From: Rosistilla ulvae
Lineage (GTDB): Bacteria; Planctomycetota; Planctomycetia; Pirellulales; Pirellulaceae
Length of the DNA stretch: 64,000 bases
Assembly: GCF_007741475.1 (NCBI RefSeq)
Contig: NZ_CP036261.1
Span: 1,054,001 to 1,118,000 of the forward strand
Direction: 5' to 3'
The notes below the pieces were generated by a model. The model saw only the letters and a program-made list of their open reading frames with translations, was not told the DNA's origin and ran no database searches. The translations under genes and the position numbers were made by a program. This document shows positions 17,988 through 30,039 of the stretch, one piece after another; the stretch's first letter is position 1; each line of letters begins with the position of its first letter.

Positions 17988-20705
17988 TTGCAGCACGCCG
18001 TGAAATGGATCTCCCACCTATCGCTGGTCGTCGTTCTGTTCAGCAACAGCCTGCTGGCGGCGGCCGATGTCCGCGACGCGGAACAACAGTTCCGCCAAGG
18101 CGAGTACCGGCAAGCATTGGCTGCGGCCAAAGCAGAAGTCGATCGCGGCGTCTGGAACGAGCGATGGCCGCGGTTGTTGATCCAGTGCCAATTGCTGCTG
18201 GGGCAATACCCTCAAGCTCGAGCGACCTACGAAGCCGCGCTCCAGCGTTATTCCAGCAGCATCCCGCTGCGACAACTTGGCGGCGATGTCTATCGCTTCA
18301 ACAACGATCCGGTTCGCGGCGAACGGGAACTCGAAGCGATCCTCGAGATCGTCCGCCGATCCCCCTGGCGATACAGCGATAAAGAGAACCTGATCGCGAT
18401 CGGCCGCTACTTTCTGCACCGCGGCGAAGACGCCAAGAAGGTGCTGGAACTGTTCTACGATCGGGTCCGCAACACCGACGCAAACTTTGTCGACGCCTAT
18501 GTCGCTAGCGGTGAACTGGCGCTCGACAAACACGACTACGCGATGGCGGCCAAAGATCTCGATCGCGCGGCGAAGATGAAGCCGGACGATCCGCAAATCG
18601 CCTTCCTGCAATTCGAAGCTTGGCAGAGTAGCGATTCGCAGCGGGCTCAAGCGATGCGAGCCCGAGCCCTTTCGCTGAACCCAAACCATCTGCCCAGCCT
18701 GCTGTCGCTGGCCGATGACGCGATCGATGCGGAACAGTTTGAACAGGCCGAAGAGATCCTGCAGACGATCCTGCGAATCAATCCCTATCAACCGCAGGCG
18801 TGGGCCTATCATGCGGTGATCGCTCATTTGCAAGGACACTTCGAAGCTGAACGGTTGCTTCGCAAAGCCGCTTTGTGCCGCTGGGAATCAAATCCGGAGG
18901 TCGATCATTTGATCGGCAACAAGCTGTCGCGGCACTACCGTTTTGCCGAAGGTGCCGAATACCAGCAGCGGTCGCTGAAGAAGAAGCCGGACTTTGTCGA
19001 AGCGAAGTTCCAACTGGCCCAAGACCTGTTGCGAATCGGCCAAGACGAAGCGGGCTGGAAGATGGCCGACGAGGTTTTCCAACAGGATGGCTACAACGTC
19101 GTCGCTCACAACTTGGTCAACCTACACGATGTGCTGCGGGAATTCACGACGCTCGAAGCCGACGGCTTCCAGATTCGGATGGACGCCCGCGAGGCGCGGA
19201 TCTACGGCGACGACGTGATCGATCTGTTGGCCGAAGCCCGGCAGACGCTCACCGAAAAGTACGCGGTCGAATTGGATGAACCGACGATCATCGAGATCTT
19301 TCCTCAGCAGAAGGACTTCGCCATCCGGACGTTCGGCGTCCCCGGCGGTGCGGGCTTCTTAGGTGTCTGTTTTGGTCGACTGATCACCGCCAATAGTCCG
19401 GCTTCGCAAACGCAGACGCCCGCGAATTGGCAGGCAGTGCTGTGGCATGAGTACTGCCATGTGGTCACGCTCCAAAAGACCAAGAACCGGATGCCGCGTT
19501 GGCTCAGCGAAGGGATCTCGGTCTACGAGGAATTGCAACGCGACCAGCGCTGGGGTCAGTCGATGACGCCCACCTATCGCGAGATGATCCTCGGCGACGC
19601 CTTCACGCCGTTGAGCGATCTGAGCAGTGCGTTTATGCAGCCCAAGTCGGCGATGCATCTGCAATTCGCCTACTACGAATCATCGCTGGCGGTCCGCTAC
19701 ATCGTCGAACAGCACGGTTTCGATACGCTCAAAAAGATCTTGTCCGACCTGGCAATCGGTTTGTCGATCAACGATGCGCTCACCCGATCGATCGGGTCGC
19801 TGGAGGTGATCGATCAACAGTTTGCCGACTTTGCCAAAGGATTGGCCAGCGATTACGGCAAGCCCGAAGCCTGGAAGCGGGAAGCGCCGGAAGCTGCGGA
19901 GATCGATCCCGACGATCCGTTTTCAGGACTAGTCGACGAGCCATCGCCGACGCGATTTGAAATCCTGTTGAAGCGAGCCACAGCGGAAGTGGCTGCCAAG
20001 AAATGGACCGAAGCGCTCGACACGATCGCCGAGACACGCGTCCTGTTCGCCGAACCCGATGTTCCGATCGCGCTGCTGTCGCTGGAAGCGGAGCTCTATC
20101 GTCAGCAAGAGGCGACCGATCGGGAACGGGAGGTGCGGACGTCGATCGCCAAGCGTTCATCCGATTCGGTTGCCAGTTATCGCCGGCTGATCGAACTGGC
20201 CAATCAGCAGCAGGACTGGGAAGCTGTCGCCCGCTACGCCGATCAACTGGCCGCCGTCAATCCACTGACCGCCGAAGTGCAAGAGCAGATCGCTCGTGCA
20301 GCGGAGCAGACGGGGACTTACCAGCGAAGCGTTCGCGCGCTGCAGGCGTTAACCGAAATGGAACCTATCGATCCCGCCGGCCTACGATTTCGATTGGCCC
20401 AATCGTTGGCAGAGGTCGGCGACACGACGGCCGCTCGCCGCCAGCTGTTGATCGCCTTGGAACAAGCGCCACGATATCGCGACGCCCATCGGTTGCTGCT
20501 GCGGCTGAACCAGCCGCCGGCGAGCGAACCATCGCCCGCCGCAGAAGAACTGAAAACCGACGAGCCAACCGAAACGGAAGCCGAAGCTGAAAAGCAATCG
20601 GAGCCCGAAGAGCCCGCCAAACCCGATGAGCCGTCGGAAAACGACGAGCCGGCCGCGGCGGACGCTCAGGCGAATGCTGACACGCAACAGGAGAAAGCCC
20701 CGTGA
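17988..20705 (+). CDS. Exported TPR protein with an embedded HEYCH metalloprotease (gluzincin, peptidase MA-like) domain
   Basis: The product (905 residues from the TTG at 17988; 901 from the GTG at 18000, which gives a tidier signal peptide, MKWISHLSLVVVLFSNSLLAAA) has TPR repeats over about 25-390. A zinc-protease module follows at about 400-600: HEYCH at 487-491 and a downstream third ligand in WLSEGISVYEE (E508), the gluzincin pattern HExxH...E. More TPRs cover about 650-840, and a highly acidic Glu/Pro tail ends the chain. It is likely a periplasmic or surface protease or scaffold. The stop codon overlaps the start of the DUF4159 gene by 4 nt (GTGA), so the two are translationally coupled and probably cooperate. 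Confidence 0.85.
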   Translation: MQHAVKWISHLSLVVVLFSNSLLAAADVRDAEQQFRQGEYRQALAAAKAEVDRGVWNERWPRLLIQCQLLLGQYPQARATYEAALQRYSSSIPLRQLGGDVYRFNNDPVRGERELEAILEIVRRSPWRYSDKENLIAIGRYFLHRGEDAKKVLELFYDRVRNTDANFVDAYVASGELALDKHDYAMAAKDLDRAAKMKPDDPQIAFLQFEAWQSSDSQRAQAMRARALSLNPNHLPSLLSLADDAIDAEQFEQAEEILQTILRINPYQPQAWAYHAVIAHLQGHFEAERLLRKAALCRWESNPEVDHLIGNKLSRHYRFAEGAEYQQRSLKKKPDFVEAKFQLAQDLLRIGQDEAGWKMADEVFQQDGYNVVAHNLVNLHDVLREFTTLEADGFQIRMDAREARIYGDDVIDLLAEARQTLTEKYAVELDEPTIIEIFPQQKDFAIRTFGVPGGAGFLGVCFGRLITANSPASQTQTPANWQAVLWHEYCHVVTLQKTKNRMPRWLSEGISVYEELQRDQRWGQSMTPTYREMILGDAFTPLSDLSSAFMQPKSAMHLQFAYYESSLAVRYIVEQHGFDTLKKILSDLAIGLSINDALTRSIGSLEVIDQQFADFAKGLASDYGKPEAWKREAPEAAEIDPDDPFSGLVDEPSPTRFEILLKRATAEVAAKKWTEALDTIAETRVLFAEPDVPIALLSLEAELYRQQEATDREREVRTSIAKRSSDSVASYRRLIELANQQQDWEAVARYADQLAAVNPLTAEVQEQIARAAEQTGTYQRSVRALQALTEMEPIDPAGLRFRLAQSLAEVGDTTAARRQLLIALEQAPRYRDAHRLLLRLNQPPASEPSPAAEELKTDEPTETEAEAEKQSEPEEPAKPDEPSENDEPAAADAQANADTQQEKAP

Positions 20706-21529
20706 ACCGCAAGCCAATGATCATTGTTGGACTGTTGTTGGTGATGGCCGTCGCTTCGCTGGCGATGGCTCAACGTTGGCGTCGCGATCGCAATCGCGAC
20801 TGGCAAAGCGCAGGCCGCGGCGATGTTCCCGATTGGGAGACAAACGCAGATTTCCCGAACGACATGTTTACCTTCGTCCGGATCAAATACCAATCGGCCG
20901 GCTGGGGCCGCGGGGGCGGTTGGGATACCGACTACCGCGACAGCGATCTGAACTTCTCGCTGCGGCTGCATCAGCTGACATCGCTGAACGTGAATCCCGA
21001 ACCGATCGTTTTAGAACTGACCGATCCCAAGCTGTTCGATTATCCCTGGATCTACATCATCGAACCGGGACGGCTGATGTTCACTCAGCCGGAGGTCGTC
21101 GCGCTGCGACGGTACCTGGAAAATGGCGGCTTCCTGATGATCGACGATTTCTGGGGCGATGAGGAATGGCAGAACCTCTACTTCCAAATGAAGCGAGTCT
21201 TTCCCGATCGCGAGCCCGAGGATGTGCCGTTGTCACACGAGATCTTCCAGTGCGTCTATCCGTTGAAGATCAAGCCGCAAGTGCCATCGATCGGGGCTTG
21301 GGGCGGGCGAGGGGGCCGAACTTGGGAGCGCGGCCCCGACACGCAAACGCCCAACTATCGATCGATCACCGACGACGCGGGGCGGATCATGGTCTTCATC
21401 TGCCACAACACCGACCTCGGCGACGGCTGGGAACGGGAAGCTGAAAGCCCCGACTACTTCGAAGAGATGTCGGTCAAATACGCCTACCCACTGGGGATCA
21501 ACATCGTCACCTACGCGATGACGCACTGA
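20702..21529 (+). CDS. Exported DUF4159 domain protein
   Basis: The 275-residue product starts at a GTG overlapping the previous stop, with a signal peptide (IIVGLLLVMAVASLAMA). The remainder is a DUF4159 domain: FTFVRIKYQS at about 58-67, NFSLRLHQLTSLNVNPE, YPWIYIIEPGRL, the RYLENGGFLMIDDFWG signature at about 139-154, and the C-terminal YPLGINIVTYAMTH. DUF4159 has a GATase1-like fold seen often in planctomycetes and myxobacteria beside MoxR/vWA membrane modules; no catalytic role is known. Here it is an exported single-domain version coupled to a TPR protease rather than to a MoxR cluster. Confidence 0.85.
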   Translation: MNRKPMIIVGLLLVMAVASLAMAQRWRRDRNRDWQSAGRGDVPDWETNADFPNDMFTFVRIKYQSAGWGRGGGWDTDYRDSDLNFSLRLHQLTSLNVNPEPIVLELTDPKLFDYPWIYIIEPGRLMFTQPEVVALRRYLENGGFLMIDDFWGDEEWQNLYFQMKRVFPDREPEDVPLSHEIFQCVYPLKIKPQVPSIGAWGGRGGRTWERGPDTQTPNYRSITDDAGRIMVFICHNTDLGDGWEREAESPDYFEEMSVKYAYPLGINIVTYAMTH

Positions 21530-21566
21530 AATCACATCGCCGACGAGATCGCCGTATCGCCGCTGG

Positions 21567-22661
21567 CTATCCGCCGATCTGATACATCGCCCGCTGTGGC
21601 TGCTCAAACCCCGGACGTGAGATCAGATGGCCGGCCTCCTTGGCAGCGACGCTTTCGGTGATCAGGTTGATCAGATCGGCGTCGCTTGCTGCCGACCGCA
21701 ACAAAGGGCGGAGGTCCCAGTTGCGATCCGAGAACAAGCAGTTCCGCAGGCCTCCTTCAGCCGTTAACCGCAGCCGATCGCAGGCATTACAAAATGGCCT
21801 GGAGACCGGATTGATAAAGCCGACGCGGCCGCTGCCATCGGCGAACTTGTAGTCGATCGCAGGTTGAGCGGGATCGTCGCGACCGGTTTCCCGCAGCGGC
21901 CCCATCTCCGCTTCAATGCGTTTGCGAATCGCTTCGCCGCTCAACACGTCACCATCCTGCCAGGCGCGATCGGCATCCAACGGCATGTATTCGATAAATC
22001 GAAGCGTCAGCTGTCGTCGCCGGGCAAAGTCGGCAAGCGGCATGATTTCCGTTTCGGTCAGCCCACGAATCGCCAATGCGTTCAAGCGAATCTGTTCGAA
22101 CCCAAGATCGATCGCATGATCGATCCCCGCGATCACGCGATCGACTCCACTGCGTCGACTGATCCGTTGGAACGTCGCTTCGTTTAACGTATCGAGACTT
22201 ATATTCAAACGCTGCAGCCCGGCAGCCTTCAGCGAAGTAGCAAACTTAGGCAGCAGAATCCCATTGGTCGTCAGGGCGATCTCATCGACTCCCGAGACCG
22301 CCGCGATTCGGGCAATCAGCGCGTCGAGGTTCGGTCGCAGTAGCGGTTCGCCGCCGGTCAGCCGAATTTTAGAAACGCCAGCGGAAGCCAAGAGCCCCAC
22401 GACGCGAACGATCTCATCGAACGAGAGCAGATCAACTCGGGGCAGAAAGTTGTCGACATGCTCGGGCATGCAATAGAAGCAGCGGATATTGCAGCGATCG
22501 ATCACGCTGATCCGCAACGAACGATGGACGCGGCCAAACCGATCGATCAAACGATCGGCAGCGTCGCGCGGCACAGAGGGAGCGGAGTCAGCGAAGGAGG
22601 TCAAAGCGTTCTTGTAATCCAGATAAAAGGAGCCCGGCAGCCGAACAGACAGCACATACAT
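21567..22661 (-). CDS. moaA: GTP 3',8-cyclase MoaA (molybdenum cofactor biosynthesis)
   Basis: The 364-residue radical-SAM protein converts GTP to 3',8-cyclo-7,8-dihydro-GTP, the first step of molybdopterin synthesis. The N-terminal iron-sulfur motif C57-x3-C61-x2-C64 (RCNIRCFYC) is present, with the LTGGEPLLRP segment (101-110), the C-terminal cluster cysteines C291, C294 and C308 (FCNACDRLRL...RNC), and the conserved terminal Gly-Gly. It is about 30 residues longer than usual at the N-terminus, but the start is supported by CCTCCC at 22665-22670 (GGGAGG on this strand) 7-8 nt before the ATG. No other mo- genes are nearby, so it is a stand-alone locus. Confidence 0.95.
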   Translation of the reverse strand: MYVLSVRLPGSFYLDYKNALTSFADSAPSVPRDAADRLIDRFGRVHRSLRISVIDRCNIRCFYCMPEHVDNFLPRVDLLSFDEIVRVVGLLASAGVSKIRLTGGEPLLRPNLDALIARIAAVSGVDEIALTTNGILLPKFATSLKAAGLQRLNISLDTLNEATFQRISRRSGVDRVIAGIDHAIDLGFEQIRLNALAIRGLTETEIMPLADFARRRQLTLRFIEYMPLDADRAWQDGDVLSGEAIRKRIEAEMGPLRETGRDDPAQPAIDYKFADGSGRVGFINPVSRPFCNACDRLRLTAEGGLRNCLFSDRNWDLRPLLRSAASDADLINLITESVAAKEAGHLISRPGFEQPQRAMYQIGG

Positions 22662-22762
22662 CAGCCTCCCATATTAGCTGATTCCCGCGCGACCAACCCA
22701 CCCCTCAGACAACCGCGCGAGAGAACGCCCGCACCAACCAAACACCCGAGCACGATTTTTCA

Positions 22763-22829
22763 GTTTAACCGCGTGGCATCGCCCCGCGTTTTTGAGGGCC
22801 GCGCGGCCCGATGGGCTCGCGGTTAAACG
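22763..22829. repeat. Dispersed palindromic repeat, copy 2 (TTTAACCGCG family)
   Basis: GTTTAACCGCG at 22763-22773 pairs with the start of CGCGGTTAAACG at 22818-22829, enclosing the same core words (GCCCCGCG, CGCGCGGCCCG) as the copy at 128-200. A solitary right-arm remnant GCGGTTAAACG recurs at 22970-22980, after the nested palindrome. The element lies in the 426-bp gap 22662-23087, which holds no coding frame. Confidence 0.75.
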
Positions 22830-22834
22830 AAATA

Positions 22835-22965
22835 CCGTTCAACGAAGGGGTAGTGGACGAGGTTACGAGTCGTTTTGCATCAGCCCAAATCGCTGGGCTC
22901 GTAACCTCGTCCACTACATCCCGTCGCTAATTCTTTCGACGGTCCGAGGCTCCTTCGTTGAACGG
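22835..22965. repeat. Nested 131-bp palindrome (two concentric perfect inverted repeats)
   Basis: The outer arms are CCGTTCAACGAAGG (22835-22848) and CCTTCGTTGAACGG (22952-22965), a perfect 14-bp pair. The inner arms are GTAGTGGACGAGGTTACGAG (22850-22869) and its exact complement (22898-22917), a perfect 20-bp pair with a 28-nt loop. It inserts directly between a TTTAACCGCG element and a right-arm remnant of the same element, as if it had integrated there. No open frame inside. Confidence 0.85.
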
Positions 22966-23001
22966 CATTGCGGTTAAACGAAACAATACCACACAACCTG
23001 T

Positions 23002-23037
23002 TTAGCCCCGGCTCAGTAGTGCTTGAACCGGGGCTAA
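23002..23037. repeat. Hairpin TTAGCCCCGG / CCGGGGCTAA
   Basis: A 10-bp perfect inverted repeat (23002-23011 and 23028-23037) with a 16-nt loop lies 51 bp beyond the stop of the DUF1501 gene, so it may end that minus-strand transcript. There is no U-tract on either strand. The word CCGGGGCTAA also occurs just after the 83-aa gene near 11598-11607. Confidence 0.5.
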
Positions 23038-23087
23038 CGCCCAAATGGCTAATCCACAAAGCTCACATGCGATTAAAGCAGGCACGG

Positions 23088-24482
23088 CTACGTGAGGATC
23101 TCGTGGACCACGCGGCCGTGTACGTCGGTCAGGCGGTAGTCGCGACCGGCGTGGCGATACGTCAGTCGCTCGTGGTCAAGTCCTAACAAGTGCAACATCG
23201 TGGCGTGCAGGTCGTGCGTGTGAACGGCGTCTTCGGCGGTTCGAATGCCGTATTCATCCGAATGCCCGTGAACGATGCCTCCCTTCACGCCACCTCCCGC
23301 CATCCAGGATGAGAAGCACAGATTGTGGTGTTCGCGTCCCGCATGGTTTGCGTTCTGGTGGAAGGGAGTGCGACCGAATTCGGTCGTCCAAACGACAAGC
23401 GTCGATTCCAACATGCCTCGTTGCTTGAGGTCGGTCAGCAGGCCGGCAATCGGTTTGTCGATCGCTTTGGCAAGCCGTTGGTGATCGCCCATGTTGCCGT
23501 GCGAGTCCCAGTTGCTGTTGGACCCGACGTCGATCAGTTCCAGAAACCGTACACCTCGCTCGGCGAGCCGGCGAGCGACAAGGCATTGCCAGCCGAAACC
23601 TGCAGTCGCGTCACGCTCTGTTCCATAGAGTTCCAGCGTCGCCTGGGTCTCATCGGAAAGGTCAAACGCCTCGGGGGCTTCGCGTTGCATGCCAAACGCC
23701 GTCTCGAACGAACGGATGCGAGCGTCGAGCGCTTGATCGGCGGCCCGCTGCTGAAGATGCGTTTGATTCAGATTACGGCGGAGGGCAAGTTCCATCTGCT
23801 GCAGTGCGTCATCGGTATCCTGCGGCCGGATATTGGGCAGCGGCTCGCTGCCAGGGATTACGTGAGTTCCCTGATGACAGGCGGGCAGAAAATCGCTGGC
23901 CCATGTTTGCGCACCGGCATACGGCGCGGCGGGGGCGAGCACCATAAACGATGGCAGGTTCTGATTCACGGTACCTAGGCCGTAACTGACCCAGGAACCT
24001 GCGCTCGGTCGAGCGAATTGTGCCGACCCGGTGTGGGCCGCAAGAGTCGCTTTGTCATGACCGTCGCTTTCGCAGTGCATCGCGTTGAGCACACAAACGT
24101 CATCGATGACCGAACCGAGATGCGGGAACAGGTCGCTGACCCACGTTCCACTTTCGCCATATTGCTTAAATGCGTAACGCGGCTTGATCAAGAACCGTTT
24201 GAAATCGCCCGATTTGTTCAGCCACCGCGAGGCGGTGATCGATTTCCCATGATCCGCGATCAACTGTGGCCGATGGTTGAAAGAGTCGACGTGCGAGGTG
24301 CCGCCAGTCGAATAAAGGAAGATCACCCGCTCGGCTTTGGCAGCGTGGTGACCGCTGCGCGGTGCCAGTGGATCGTCCGACGCGGCTTGAAGATCGCCGC
24401 ACAGACCGGCCAGCGCGGTGGCTGCAAAGCCGCCCGACGCACGGCTCAGGAACTCGCGACGCGTTGTGGGGAATCGATTCAT
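23088..24482 (-). CDS. DUF1501 domain protein, Tat-exported
   Basis: The 464-residue product begins MNRFPTTRREFLSRASGGFAA, a twin-arginine signal. The DUF1501 core shows RVIFLYSTGGTSHVDSFNHRP near the start, HTGSAQFARPSAGSWVSYGLG, LVARRLAERGVRFLELID, WDSHGNMGDHQRLAKAID, and the closing VVWTTEFGRTPF, NHAGREHHNLCFSSWMAGGGV and TVxD-like region. DUF1501 is related in fold to alkaline-phosphatase/sulfatase proteins, but the sulfatase C/S-x-P-x-R site is absent. It begins 17 bp after the DUF1549/DUF1553 gene stop, the near-universal planctomycete pairing. The ATG at 24482 is used since the 25-residue upstream extension would bury the Tat motif. Confidence 0.92.
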   Translation of the reverse strand: MNRFPTTRREFLSRASGGFAATALAGLCGDLQAASDDPLAPRSGHHAAKAERVIFLYSTGGTSHVDSFNHRPQLIADHGKSITASRWLNKSGDFKRFLIKPRYAFKQYGESGTWVSDLFPHLGSVIDDVCVLNAMHCESDGHDKATLAAHTGSAQFARPSAGSWVSYGLGTVNQNLPSFMVLAPAAPYAGAQTWASDFLPACHQGTHVIPGSEPLPNIRPQDTDDALQQMELALRRNLNQTHLQQRAADQALDARIRSFETAFGMQREAPEAFDLSDETQATLELYGTERDATAGFGWQCLVARRLAERGVRFLELIDVGSNSNWDSHGNMGDHQRLAKAIDKPIAGLLTDLKQRGMLESTLVVWTTEFGRTPFHQNANHAGREHHNLCFSSWMAGGGVKGGIVHGHSDEYGIRTAEDAVHTHDLHATMLHLLGLDHERLTYRHAGRDYRLTDVHGRVVHEILT

Positions 24483-24499
24483 TGCTTCAAGACCATTTA

Positions 24500-27610
<3,111 letters not shown>

Positions 27611-27983
27611 GTTTGTTCTTCAGCAGTGTTTGGATCGCGAGTTCGATCGACTCGACACGCTGCCTGTGCCAAGCAGACCCGATTGCCTAGCACGCATCGA
27701 CGGGCAACTAGCTTGCTTATGCAGAACCTGCCAGTTTGGATGCTCCCAAACAACCAGTGGGTAGGCAAATGGTACCCGTGCTGGATCGGTGTTTCAAGCA
27801 AATACGTTGGCGGGTGCCGATCGCCTGACTGAACTGCTCATCAAACGCTGCGCCACCAACGGCACGACGAATCGCGTCGCCGCGCGGCAGCGATGTCTTG
27901 CTAGTTGGCGTCAGTTCGCTGCAAAACGGGGCCGGGGAGGTTGTATCAACAAGCCATCGATGGAGCCTCAAGCTCGGCGGGAA
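27611..27983. other. Intergenic region (373 bp), nothing recognisable
   Basis: It separates the PQQ-propeller gene from the cytochrome gene on the same strand and probably carries the promoter of the latter. I find no strong hairpin, repeat or coding frame with convincing composition. Confidence 0.5.
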
Positions 27984-29333
27984 CTAAGGCTTCGCAATGC
28001 AATAGACCGCGTCTCCGGTGCGCAGAATTAACTGACCGTCGGCAATCGCGGGCGTGGTCATGCAAAGTTCGGTGCTGTCGAGTTCATTGGTCTGCAAGAG
28101 TTTGAATTCAGGGCCGGCGGCAATGGCCAGCGTTTTGCCAAACTCATTCAGACAGAAGATCTTTCCCTGATAAGCCCACGGCGATGATGTAAATGATCTG
28201 CCGCCGGGAATCCGTTTCTTTTCGTAGATCACTTCACCCGTGAGCGCATCATAAGAAGCCATCAGGCCCCGATCGTGCAGAACATACAACTGGTCGCCGT
28301 AGACGATGGTCGATGGGTTGTACGGCGCCGCCTTGGGCTGACACCACGCAATAAACTCATTGGACGTTGCCTCGCCACGAAGAGAAATATCGCCCGATGC
28401 GCCTGGACGAATCGCAAAGATGGGCCGCATGTCGTCATTGACGTAACCCGACGACACATACAGTAGCCCATGCGCCGCGTATGGCATCGCGATTGTGATA
28501 CTCGAACATCCACTCAGCTCGTAAAGCAACTTGCCGTCCAAGTCATACGATCGAATCCGGCCGGTTCCAGGCGTGATGATCTCAGTCCGCAATTCGTTCC
28601 TCCAGATGAAAGGTGTGGACCAGTTGCTCTTTTCGTCGCGTTCGACTCGCCACACTTGCTCTCCCGTCTTTGCGTCGATCGCTGCCAAGTACGACGCATC
28701 TTCATTATCGCTTATCAGATACAGGCGTCCTTCGTGCAGCACGGGAGAAGCGGCGGTACCCCAATCGTAGCGAGTTTTGCACGGTGGCAGTTTCTTCTGC
28801 CAAACCAAATCACCGTCGACGCTCAGGCAGTACAGCCCAACATCGCCAAATAACACGTAGAGGTGTTCGCCATCACTGACTGGCGTTTCCGATGCGTAAC
28901 TGTTCTTGATATGACGCGACGTTGCGGGTTTTCCCTGGTGAAGCGTTTTCTCCCATAATGGCTTTCCGGATTTCCGATCCAAACAGATCGCCTTCCATGC
29001 ATGCGGCACGTCAGCTGGCTTCTCGCGATTACCGCCGAAGTAGAGCCCCGGTTTCGCATCCTCCGGCTTACCTGTGTTTCGAGTCACTGTGGTCAAAAAC
29101 AGACGCTCACCAACCACGATTGGCGATGACCAACCGCGACCGGCAATCGGCGTTTTCCAAACGACATTTTCGCTTTCGCTCCATCGATCCGGTAGCTCCA
29201 TCGCTTCGGAGACGCCTCGCGATTCGGGGCCACGAAACTGCGGCCAGTCCTCGGCCGACAGACGCGTGGAACCGCAAAGGATCAGAGCCGCCATCGAGAG
29301 GAAAAAAAGATCGAGCCTGGTTTGGCGGAACAT
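27984..29333 (-). CDS. Exported PQQ-like beta-propeller repeat protein
   Basis: The 449-residue product has a signal peptide (LDLFFLSMAALILCGSTRLSA) followed by the typical entry motif EDWPQFRGPESRGVSE. PQQ-enzyme-type propeller blades follow, each with a variant of A-x-D-x-x-T-G-x-x-x-W (CLDRKSGKPLWEKTL, AIDAKTGEQVWRVER, SYDALTGEVIYEKKR). These planctomycete WPQFRGP proteins bind no proven cofactor and are probably secreted scaffolds or sugar/alcohol-binding propellers. I start at the ATG 29333, with AAGG about 10 nt upstream; the open frame extends to 29624 but that part is noise and runs over a pseudogene. It is likely functionally linked to the two downstream exported proteins. Confidence 0.88.
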   Translation of the reverse strand: MFRQTRLDLFFLSMAALILCGSTRLSAEDWPQFRGPESRGVSEAMELPDRWSESENVVWKTPIAGRGWSSPIVVGERLFLTTVTRNTGKPEDAKPGLYFGGNREKPADVPHAWKAICLDRKSGKPLWEKTLHQGKPATSRHIKNSYASETPVSDGEHLYVLFGDVGLYCLSVDGDLVWQKKLPPCKTRYDWGTAASPVLHEGRLYLISDNEDASYLAAIDAKTGEQVWRVERDEKSNWSTPFIWRNELRTEIITPGTGRIRSYDLDGKLLYELSGCSSITIAMPYAAHGLLYVSSGYVNDDMRPIFAIRPGASGDISLRGEATSNEFIAWCQPKAAPYNPSTIVYGDQLYVLHDRGLMASYDALTGEVIYEKKRIPGGRSFTSSPWAYQGKIFCLNEFGKTLAIAAGPEFKLLQTNELDSTELCMTTPAIADGQLILRTGDAVYCIAKP

Positions 29334-29492
29334 AGAGTCATACCTTGGGTGGACTGAGAACGTGGTTGGGTGCGCCATGATATTCCAGCGGGTGCAGGGC
29401 TGCCAACTTGGGCTGTCCCCAAATCCTATTATTACAAGGTCACCAACGACCGGTACGCCCCTCTGCATGAACCTGGATAATAACGAGGCTTT

Positions 29493-30017
29493 ATGGTGAT
29501 CACCAAGTGCAAACAAATTCGACAACCGACGCTGCTGATTGTACTGGCGACAATCTGACAGCACCAACCGCGTGCGCAGCCGAAAGTTTTCATTCTTGCC
29601 GGGCAGTCGAACATGCAGGGGCATGCAAAGGTAAGCAGGTTCGACGCCATACGGCTGAACCCGGCGACAGCACCGCTACTGCAACAGTTGCGCAACCCGG
29701 ACCGATCGCCGCGGGGCTGCGAAAAGGCCTGGATCATATCGATCGATCAATCGCCGGGAAGTCTATCACTGCCCGGCGGTATGCGTATCATCGAAAGCAG
29801 GCACTGCGTGCTGGAAATCCAAAGAAGGGGCGACACAAAACGATTGCGAATTGGAGCGGTAAGTAAGGGGGGCACCCAACGGATACTAGCCGTACGTCCA
29901 CCGCGCGAATACAGACCCGATCGACGAGTTGTTTTCCAAGGTGGTTCCGTGAGCTTGCCCTTCGAACCTGTGTGGGCTGAACTTGTTGCGACATGTGTTT
30001 TCGAATCGATGCAGTGA
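29493..30017 (+). pseudogene. Decayed sialate O-acetylesterase (SASA/SGNH) gene with premature stop
   Basis: One frame gives, from the ATG at 29493, MVITKCKQIRQPTLLIVLATI, a signal-peptide-like start, then a TGA at 29556-29558. Directly after it in the same frame comes PKVFILAGQSNMQGHAKVS (from about 29580), the block I signature of the SASA family (PF03629; GQSN carries the catalytic Ser), continuing RFDAIRLNPATAPLLQQL and NPDRSPRGCEKAWI. After about 29745 resemblance is lost although the frame stays open to 30017, so a deletion or frameshift is likely. Homologues are several hundred residues long; only about 60 residues remain. The 706-bp gap 29334-30039 holds nothing else. Confidence 0.75.
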
Positions 30018-30039
30018 CGGCCTGTCGACTTCAATGCGT

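Noticed and set aside
23325-23978. 217-codon plus-strand frame within the DUF1501 gene
   Set aside because: Shadow frame of a well-supported gene on the minus strand.
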